Positions 14,654 through 19,570 of a stretch of 19,570 nt of DNA are shown here, one piece after another (position 1 is the first letter of the stretch; each line of letters starts with the position of its first letter). The notes below the pieces were generated by a model, which did not search any database, was not told where the DNA came from, and saw only the letters and a list, made by a program, of their open reading frames with translations. Both the position numbers and the translations under genes were made by a program. Origin of the DNA: an uncultured Rhodocyclaceae bacterium (lineage in GTDB: Bacteria > Pseudomonadota > Gammaproteobacteria > Burkholderiales > Rhodocyclaceae); NCBI GenBank assembly GCA_900549295.1, contig URNG01000056.1, forward strand, positions 1-19,570. Direction: 5' to 3'.

Positions 14654-15406
14654 TCAATCCGCCGCCGCCCGCCGCGCCTGCAACCAGGCCAGCAGCGCCT
14701 GACCGGAAAGGCTGAGCGCCGCCTGATAGCGTTCGGCGGGCAGGGCGTGCTGCAAGGCGGCGAATAGCTGGCGCGTGCTTTCCTGGGTGATGGGTGCTTC
14801 GCCGCGTTCGAGCAGGGCCATTTGCAGGGTCGCCATGCTGTCGGCCAGCAGACGCCAGCCGTTTTCCGGCATCTGCGCGTCCAGCGCCAGCATCAGGCTG
14901 CCCAGCGCCTGCACGATGGGCGTGCTCTCTTCCGCCGAAGCGCAGGCTGCCGCCGCATGCCAAAGCGCCAGATGGATACTGCGGCGCAAAGCGATCTTGC
15001 CGTCGATGGCGGCGGTTTCCTGCGTCGAAATGGCTGCGAACTGCTGCGCGAAACGCGCTTCCGCCTGCGTGTCCAGCGGATTGCGCAGGCTGCCCAGCAA
15101 GGCGCTCAAGGGGGGAATCGCCTGTAGCTGGAAGGCCTGGGTATAGGCCAAGCCCCAGGCATCCAGGGCATACGCCGCGAAGGCCAGACGGGCGGCCTGC
15201 GCCGCTGCATCGGCGCCGCCCGCCGCCCAGTCCTGAATGGCCTCGCGCCACGCCGCCTGCGCGGCGCTTTCGTGAGTTTCCGCCTCGCTCACCGCATGGC
15301 GGAAAACCTGACTGAAAACATCCTGCGCCAAAATCGCACCGGCGCGCTGGCTGTCGGCTGCAAAAAGAGAGGCGAGGGGATCGGTGAATTCCTGGGCCGT
15401 GGTCAT
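14654..15406 (-). CDS. Unrecognised helical protein downstream of the hemerythrin gene
   Basis: 250-residue Ala/Leu/Gln-rich protein, predicted almost wholly alpha-helical, with no signal peptide, membrane segment or motif that I recognise. The balanced acidic and basic content marks this frame as the coding one. The longer overlapping frame on the same strand (14514-15728) is Arg/Pro-rich and looks like a shadow. The ATG at 15406 (MTTAQEFTDPLASLF) is chosen because a TACAAT -10 at 15432-15437 would place the transcript start inside any longer version; ATG 15433 is the alternative. No good ribosome-binding site is visible. It lies 60 bp after the hemerythrin-like gene on the same strand. Function unknown. 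Confidence 0.75.
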   Translation of the reverse strand: MTTAQEFTDPLASLFAADSQRAGAILAQDVFSQVFRHAVSEAETHESAAQAAWREAIQDWAAGGADAAAQAARLAFAAYALDAWGLAYTQAFQLQAIPPLSALLGSLRNPLDTQAEARFAQQFAAISTQETAAIDGKIALRRSIHLALWHAAAACASAEESTPIVQALGSLMLALDAQMPENGWRLLADSMATLQMALLERGEAPITQESTRQLFAALQHALPAERYQAALSLSGQALLAWLQARRAAAD

Positions 15407-15431
15407 GGCAAACGTTGCCGAAAAAAGCGGC

Positions 15432-15437
15432 ATTGTA
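15432..15437 (-). promoter_or_regulatory. Possible -10 box before the unrecognised helical protein
   Basis: TACAAT on the minus strand, 25 bases upstream of the chosen ATG. No clear -35 is visible. If used, the 250-residue gene has its own promoter separate from the hemerythrin-like gene. Confidence 0.35.
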
Positions 15438-15466
15438 ACGGGCCGACGGCGCACGCCAGCAATGCC

Positions 15467-15853
15467 TCAGACCGCCAGCAGCTTTTCCATCGCCGCGAAC
15501 AGTTCCCGCTCCTCGAAACGCACGTGGGCGTGCATCAGTTCGGCGAAGCGGGCCAGACCGGCGCTGCCGCGCTGCGGCAAATCGGCGATCAACTGGCGGA
15601 ATTCGGCGTGTTCGGCCAGGGTGCGCTCGACCAGGGCGGTTTCGCCGGCTGCCGCCAGACGCGGCAGGAGGTCGCGTTCTTCGGTCTGGAAATGCGGTTC
15701 CAATTCGCTGGCGAAGGTGGCGCGGCATTCGGCGATCATCGCGGCAAGCTGCTTGGCGTCGCCGGATTCACAGGCGCGCCGGCAGGCCAGGGCAAGCTTC
15801 AGGGCGTGGTGGTGCTCGCGTGAAAGGTCTTGCAACAGGGCATGGCGTTTCAT
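15467..15853 (-). CDS. Hemerythrin-like (HHE cation-binding domain) protein
   Basis: 128-residue four-helix-bundle protein of the hemerythrin HHE type, which binds a di-iron centre and serves in O2, NO or iron sensing or storage in bacteria. Candidate ligands are in SREHHHALKLA (His14-16), EPHFQTEERDLLP (His54, Glu58), EHAEF (His82) and HAHVRFEERELF (His108/110, Glu114), in the order expected for the family. No signal peptide, so cytoplasmic. The ATG at 15853 has GGAG 7 bases upstream; a longer reading to 15886 lacks one. It is divergent from yqgE across 148 bp. That gap holds TAGACT and TAGATT on the minus strand as weak -10 candidates, and nothing else I can identify for this gene. Confidence 0.88.
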   Translation of the reverse strand: MKRHALLQDLSREHHHALKLALACRRACESGDAKQLAAMIAECRATFASELEPHFQTEERDLLPRLAAAGETALVERTLAEHAEFRQLIADLPQRGSAGLARFAELMHAHVRFEERELFAAMEKLLAV

Positions 15854-15989
15854 GATTTTTCTCCACAACGGACCATCGTCAGGCAATCTAGTCTAGCCTC
15901 GTCTGCGACGCCCGCCTTGATTTACCTCGGCCTTGTGGGTGGCTTGCGCGCGGCGGCTGACGCGCCCGCCCCCTGGTCGGGTTTCACGG

Positions 15990-15995
15990 TAAAAT
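15990..15995 (+). promoter_or_regulatory. -10 box immediately before yqgE
   Basis: TAAAAT ends 6 bases before the yqgE ATG. No Shine-Dalgarno lies between them and no good -35 is visible. If this is the -10, transcription would begin at or next to the start codon, giving a leaderless or nearly leaderless mRNA for the yqgE-ruvX-pyrR-pyrB-pyrC' cluster. Confidence 0.45.
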
Positions 15996-16001
15996 TGCGG
16001 C

Positions 16002-16562
16002 ATGGACGCCTTCAATCTGACCAACAATTTCCTCATCGCCATGCCGACCCTGGAAGATCCGTATTTTTCCAAGGCGCTGATCTACGTCTGCGAGCACACC
16101 AAGAACGGCGCGCTGGGGATCATCGTCAACCGGCCGCTGGAACTCAATCTGGCGAGCCTGCTGGAGAAGGTGAACATCTCTTTCGAGCGTCAGGATCTGG
16201 CCAATCTGCCGGTTTATTTCGGCGGCCCGGTGCAGATGGATCGCGGTTTCGTGCTGCATCGCGCCGGCGGGCAGTGGCAGTCGACGCTGTCCATCAGTTC
16301 GGAAATCGCGCTGACCAGCTCGCGCGACGTGCTCGACGCCGTGGCCAGGGAAGGCGCACCCTCGGAAATCATCGTTTCGCTCGGCTACGCCGGCTGGGAT
16401 GCCGGGCAGATCGAGAACGAAATGGCGCAGAATTCCTGGCTGACGGTGCCTGCCAGCCCCGACATCCTGTTCGATCTGCCGCCGGAAGGCCGCCTGCCAG
16501 CGGCCTTGCAAACGCTGGGCATCAGCTTCGCGCAACTCTCCGACGTGGCCGGACACGCCTGA
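16002..16562 (+). CDS. yqgE: YqgE/AlgH family protein (UPF0301)
   Basis: 186-residue member of the UPF0301/AlgH family, single-domain cytosolic proteins of uncertain biochemical role (in Pseudomonas the name AlgH comes from alginate regulation). Family blocks: NNFLIAMPTLEDPYFSKALIYVCEH at 8-32, GALGIIVNRPLE, VYFGGPVQMDRGFVLH, and LGYAGWDAGQIENEMAQNSWL near the C terminus. Length is typical. ATG 16002 is the only good start, although no ribosome-binding site precedes it. It is the first gene of a tightly packed plus-strand cluster with ruvX one base downstream, the usual neighbourhood of this family in proteobacteria. Confidence 0.96.
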   Translation: MDAFNLTNNFLIAMPTLEDPYFSKALIYVCEHTKNGALGIIVNRPLELNLASLLEKVNISFERQDLANLPVYFGGPVQMDRGFVLHRAGGQWQSTLSISSEIALTSSRDVLDAVAREGAPSEIIVSLGYAGWDAGQIENEMAQNSWLTVPASPDILFDLPPEGRLPAALQTLGISFAQLSDVAGHA

Positions 16563-16563
16563 C

Positions 16564-16989
16564 GTGGGAACGGTGCTGGCGTTCGACTTCGGGGAAAAGC
16601 GCATCGGCGTCGCCACCGGCGAAACCCTGCTCGGCACGGCCCATCCCCTCACCGTCATCCACGCCGAGAGCAACGCCCAGCGCCTCGCCGAAATCGGCAA
16701 GCTGGTGGCCGAATGGCAGCCGCAGCAACTGGTGGTCGGCCTGCCCACGCACGCCGACGGCACGCCGCACGCCATGACGCAACTGGCGACGAAATTCGCC
16801 GAGCGCCTGCACAGACACTTCGCCCTGCCCGTCGCCCTGGCCGACGAGCGCCTCACCTCGCGCGACGCCGAAAGCCGCCTGCGCGAAACCGGGCGCAACG
16901 CCAAGAGCGCCAAGCCGCTGCTCGACGCCGTGGCGGCGCAACTCATTTTGCAAACCTGGTTGGAAAGCACGCCTCATGCCGTCTCCTGA
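16564..16989 (+). CDS. ruvX: RuvX/YqgF, RNase H-fold pre-16S rRNA nuclease / putative Holliday junction resolvase
   Basis: 141-residue RNase H-like nuclease. Genetic and biochemical work on the family supports 5' end maturation of 16S rRNA; the Holliday-junction label comes from fold similarity. Acidic residues of the catalytic site are visible: Asp8 in AFDFGEKRIGVA, Asp94-Glu95 in ADERLTS and Asp121 in KPLLDAVAAQLIL, plus the VVGLP strand-loop at 57-61. The GTG start lies 1 base after the yqgE stop, so translation is probably coupled. The last 14 bases overlap pyrR. Length is typical. Confidence 0.96.
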   Translation: MGTVLAFDFGEKRIGVATGETLLGTAHPLTVIHAESNAQRLAEIGKLVAEWQPQQLVVGLPTHADGTPHAMTQLATKFAERLHRHFALPVALADERLTSRDAESRLRETGRNAKSAKPLLDAVAAQLILQTWLESTPHAVS

Positions 16990-17512
16990 ATCCCTGGTTT
17001 TATCCGGCCCCCTGCCCGACCCCGAAGCGCAGTGCCAACAACTGGCGGAAAAACTGCGCCCGCTGCTCCCGAAAAACCCCGCGCTCGTGGGCATCTACAG
17101 CGGCGGCGCATGGATCGCCGAGCGCCTGCGCGAATTGCTCGGCCTGACTGAGGAAATCGGCCTGATCGACGTTTCCTTCTACCGTGACGATTTCGCGGTC
17201 AAGGGACTGCACACCAAGGTCAAGCCGACCATCATTCCCTTCGACGTTGAAGGCCGGCACATCGTGCTGGTGGACGACGTGCTCTACACCGGGCGCACGA
17301 CGCGCGCCGCCATCAACGAACTGTTCGATTATGGCCGCCCGGCGGCGATCGACCTGGCCGTGCTGGCCGACCGTGGCGAGCATGAATTGCCGATCGCGGC
17401 GACCTGGAAAGTCTGGGACGTGACCCTCGCCGCTGGCGAAAGCCTGCAACTGAAACAGGAAAATGAACCCCACAGCGCCGGACAACTCACCTGGAGGCTG
17501 CAACATGCATAA
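16976..17512 (+). CDS. pyrR: PyrR, pyrimidine regulator / uracil phosphoribosyltransferase family
   Basis: 178-residue type I phosphoribosyltransferase of the PyrR family. In Bacillus PyrR binds UMP and pyr mRNA and causes attenuation; it also makes UMP from uracil and PRPP. The PRPP signature VLVDDVLYTGRTT is at 97-109, the family loop GIYSGGAWIAERL at 39-51, and IDVSFYRDDF at 64-73. Its ATG lies 14 bases inside ruvX with GGAAAG upstream, and its stop lies 8 bases inside pyrB. There is therefore no leader with terminator/antiterminator hairpins either before pyrR or between pyrR and pyrB, so Bacillus-type attenuation at these sites is not possible. Enzyme or another control role is more likely here (inference). 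Confidence 0.95.
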   Translation: MPSPESLVLSGPLPDPEAQCQQLAEKLRPLLPKNPALVGIYSGGAWIAERLRELLGLTEEIGLIDVSFYRDDFAVKGLHTKVKPTIIPFDVEGRHIVLVDDVLYTGRTTRAAINELFDYGRPAAIDLAVLADRGEHELPIAATWKVWDVTLAAGESLQLKQENEPHSAGQLTWRLQHA

Positions 17513-18464
17513 CCCGCAGTTGAACAACAATGGCGAGCTGATCCACCTGCTCTCCACCGAAGGGCTGCCGCGCGCCATCATGACGCAGATTCTCGACACG
17601 GCGGAATCCTTCATGGAAATTTCCACGCGGGCAGTGAAAAAGGTGCCGCTGCTGCGCGGCAAGAGCGTGTTCAACCTCTTTTTCGAGAATTCGACACGCA
17701 CCCGCACCACCTTTGAAATCGCCGCCAAGCGCCTGTCCGCCGACGTGCTCAACCTCGACATTGGCCGCTCCTCGACCTCCAAGGGCGAAACGCTGCTCGA
17801 CACCATCGACAACCTGTGCGCCATGGACGCCAATCTGTTCGTCGTCCGCCACGCCACTTCCGGCGCGCCCTACCTGATCGCCGAGCATCTGCAACGCATT
17901 GGCCGCAACGACATTCACGTGGTGAATGCGGGCGACGGACGGCACGCGCACCCGACGCAGGGCTTGCTCGACATGTACACCATCCGCCATTTCAAGCAGG
18001 ATTTCAGCCAGTTGCGGGTGGCCGTGGTGGGCGACATCCTGCATTCGCGGGTGGCGCGCTCGGACATCCACGCGCTGAGCACGCTCGGCGTGCCGGAAAT
18101 TCGTGCCATCGGCCCGGAAACCTTGCTGCCCAAGCATCTCGACAAACTCGGCGTGCACGTATTCCACGACATGAACGAGGGTCTGCGCGATTGCGACGTC
18201 ATCATCATGCTGCGCCTGCAAAACGAGCGCATGAACGGCGCGCTGCTGCCTTCTGCTGGCGAATACTTCCGCCATTTCGGCCTGACACCGCAAAAACTGG
18301 CGCTCGCCAGGCCGGACGCCATCGTCATGCATCCGGGGCCGATGAATCGCGGCGTGGAAATCCATTCGGCGGTGGCCGACGGGCCGCAGGCCGTCATCCT
18401 CAATCAAGTCACCTTCGGCATCGCCGTGCGCATGGCGGTGATGAGCATCGTTGCGGGGAATTGA
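17505..18464 (+). CDS. pyrB: Aspartate carbamoyltransferase catalytic chain
   Basis: 319-residue PyrB, which condenses carbamoyl phosphate with aspartate, the committed step of pyrimidine synthesis. The carbamoyl-phosphate loop STRTRTTF is at 63-70, the mobile SSTSKGE with its lysine at 89-95, HPTQGLLD at 149-156, the RVAVVGDILHSRVARS strand at 171-186, and the C-terminal HPGPMNRGVEI. ATG 17505 is chosen for its GGAGG 7 bases upstream; it overlaps pyrR by 8 bases. A longer reading to 17463 would lose that ribosome-binding site. No pyrI regulatory-subunit gene is adjacent. Instead the next gene, 4 bp on, is a non-catalytic dihydroorotase, which points to the Pseudomonas-type PyrB-PyrC' dodecameric enzyme. 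Confidence 0.97.
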   Translation: MHNPQLNNNGELIHLLSTEGLPRAIMTQILDTAESFMEISTRAVKKVPLLRGKSVFNLFFENSTRTRTTFEIAAKRLSADVLNLDIGRSSTSKGETLLDTIDNLCAMDANLFVVRHATSGAPYLIAEHLQRIGRNDIHVVNAGDGRHAHPTQGLLDMYTIRHFKQDFSQLRVAVVGDILHSRVARSDIHALSTLGVPEIRAIGPETLLPKHLDKLGVHVFHDMNEGLRDCDVIIMLRLQNERMNGALLPSAGEYFRHFGLTPQKLALARPDAIVMHPGPMNRGVEIHSAVADGPQAVILNQVTFGIAVRMAVMSIVAGN

Positions 18465-18468
18465 GTCC

Positions 18469-19570
18469 ATGAACATCGAAATCAGGAATGGCCGCGTAAT
18501 CGACCCGAAAAACGGCATCGATCAGCACAATCTCCCGGTATTCATCAGCGGCCGGCGCATCGTCGGCGTCGGCGCGGCCCCGGCGGGTTTCGAGGCCAGC
18601 GAAAGCATCGACGCGCAGGGCCATGTCGTCTGCCCCGGTTTCGTCGATCTCGGCGCCCGCCTCAATTCCATCGAAGCCGAGCTGGCCGCCGCCGTCGCCG
18701 GCGGTGTCACCAGCGTGGTGGTGCCGCCGGATGCCGATCCGCCGCTCGACGAACCGGAACTGGCCGACCGCCTGGTGCACCGCGCCAAGGAAATCGGCAA
18801 GGCCCGCGTCTATCCGCTCGGCGCGCTGACGCTGGGCCTGAAAGGCGAGCGCCTGACGGAAATGGCCGGCCTCAAGAAAGCCGGTTGCGTCGCCTTCTCA
18901 CAGGCCAAGGTGCCGGTGGTGGACACGCAGTCCCTGATGCACGCGCTCGAATACGCGGCCTCCTTCGGCTTCACCGTATTCCTGCATCCGCAGGACCATT
19001 ACCTGGCGCGGGGCGGCAACGCCCACGACGGCGAAGTCGCCGCCCGCCTGGGGTTGAGCGGCATTCCGGTCGCCGCCGAAACCATCGCCATCGCCACCCT
19101 CACCCAACTCGTGCGCCACACCGGCTGCCGCGTGCACCTCACCCGCCTCTCCCCGCCGCCGGATTTGACCCCCGCCCGCCTCTCCTCGGCGGCGGGCGTG
19201 GCGATGGTCGAAGCGGCCATGGCGGAAGGCCTGCCGCTCAGTTTCGACATTGGCATCCATCACCTGCTGCTCACCGAACACGACATCGGCTTCTTCAACC
19301 CGCAGGCGCGCTTCCTGCCCCCGCTACGCACGCAGCAGGACCGCGCCGCCCTGTCGCAGGCCGCCGGCAGCGGCCAGGCCGCCATCTGCTCCGACCACAC
19401 CCCGCTCGCCGCCGACGACAAGATGATGCCTTTCGGCGAAGCCAAATCCGGCGCCACCGGCCTGGAAACGCTGCTGCCGCTCACCCTGAAATGGGCCGCA
19501 CAAGCCGGCATCGGCCTGCCCGCCGCGCTGGCTCCTATCACCCGCGCCCCCGCCGCCCCACCAAAACATT
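18469..19570 (+). CDS. pyrC': Pseudo-dihydroorotase PyrC', partner of aspartate carbamoyltransferase (3' end cut)
   Basis: 367 codons of a dihydroorotase-fold protein, open to the window edge; the family is about 420-430 residues. It begins 4 bp after pyrB. The fold markers PGFVD (56-60) and SDHTPL (308-313, keeping Asp309) are present. The canonical D-x-H-x-H-x-R metal motif reads D-L-G-A-R-L-N at 60-66, so both histidines and the arginine are gone. The HxxH-type ligand block reads HLTRLS (223-228), with Arg in place of the second His. It should therefore lack dihydroorotase activity. In Pseudomonas the equivalent inactive PyrC' is required to assemble active PyrB. A true dihydroorotase should be encoded elsewhere. 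The last few residues (from about 355) drift from what I expect of the family. Confidence 0.93.
   Translation, partial: MNIEIRNGRVIDPKNGIDQHNLPVFISGRRIVGVGAAPAGFEASESIDAQGHVVCPGFVDLGARLNSIEAELAAAVAGGVTSVVVPPDADPPLDEPELADRLVHRAKEIGKARVYPLGALTLGLKGERLTEMAGLKKAGCVAFSQAKVPVVDTQSLMHALEYAASFGFTVFLHPQDHYLARGGNAHDGEVAARLGLSGIPVAAETIAIATLTQLVRHTGCRVHLTRLSPPPDLTPARLSSAAGVAMVEAAMAEGLPLSFDIGIHHLLLTEHDIGFFNPQARFLPPLRTQQDRAALSQAAGSGQAAICSDHTPLAADDKMMPFGEAKSGATGLETLLPLTLKWAAQAGIGLPAALAPITRAPAAPPKH

Noticed and set aside
14514..15728. 404-codon open frame on the minus strand
   Set aside because: Arg/Pro/Gly-rich and overlaps both the hemerythrin-like gene and the 250-residue gene in another frame; those frames have balanced composition.
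15984..16970. 328-codon minus-strand frame opposite yqgE and ruvX
   Set aside because: Both opposing genes are recognised families in a tightly coupled cluster; this frame has no recognisable content.
17487..18518. 343-codon minus-strand frame opposite pyrB
   Set aside because: Antisense to all PyrB active-site motifs; His/Val-rich shadow.
1..19570. A defence, mobile or otherwise novel multi-gene system
   Set aside because: Every sizeable gene belongs to a core pathway or is an isolated small unknown. No transposase, integrase, repeat array, toxin-antitoxin or nuclease/helicase cassette was seen on either strand.

Overview
This is an ordinary but dense stretch of housekeeping chromosome from a GC-rich (roughly 60-65% by eye) betaproteobacterium. 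Gene content and order (gatA-gatB, pyrE divergent from xth, hemC-hemD-hemX-hemY, and algH/yqgE-ruvX-pyrR-pyrB-pyrC') suggest the Rhodocyclales or a close relative. That placement is inference from protein character, not from a search. Both ends are cut inside genes: gatA at the left and pyrC' at the right.

Layout. 1-2944 (+): end of gatA, a small lipoprotein gene inserted before gatB, and gatB, closed by a bidirectional terminator. 3011-4322 (-): pyrE followed by a secreted cysteine/coiled-coil protein. 4364-5146 (+): xth, only about 40 bp from pyrE. 5177-5408 (-): a tRNA-Phe(GAA) unit with a clear promoter and two tandem terminators. 5550-6446 (+): hemF. 6453-10760 (-): the haem operon hemC-hemD-hemX-hemY plus a small four-cysteine protein, meeting hemF tail to tail with a 6 bp gap. 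10899-11519 (+): a TPMT-type methyltransferase divergent from hemC across a 13 bp inverted repeat that carries two opposed -10 boxes. 11537-14519 (+): a candidate short ORF overlapping the pepN start, pepN (M1 aminopeptidase), and a possible small membrane protein. 14654-15853 (-): an unrecognised helical protein downstream of a hemerythrin-like protein. 16002-19570 (+): yqgE, ruvX, pyrR, pyrB and a pseudo-dihydroorotase pyrC', all overlapping or nearly so.

Functional themes. GatA and GatB belong to the amidotransferase that makes Asn-tRNA and/or Gln-tRNA. PyrE, PyrR, PyrB and PyrC' belong to de novo UMP synthesis and its control. HemC and HemD make uroporphyrinogen III, HemF acts later as an O2-dependent oxidase, and HemX and HemY are inner-membrane accessory proteins of the same operon.

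I found no mobile element, CRISPR array, phage gene, toxin-antitoxin pair or defence system. The points worth a second look are small: the pyrC' product lacking its metal ligands, the hemC/methyltransferase inverted repeat, two small uncharacterised ORFs flanking pepN, the four-cysteine protein at the end of the hem operon, and a possibly leaderless yqgE.
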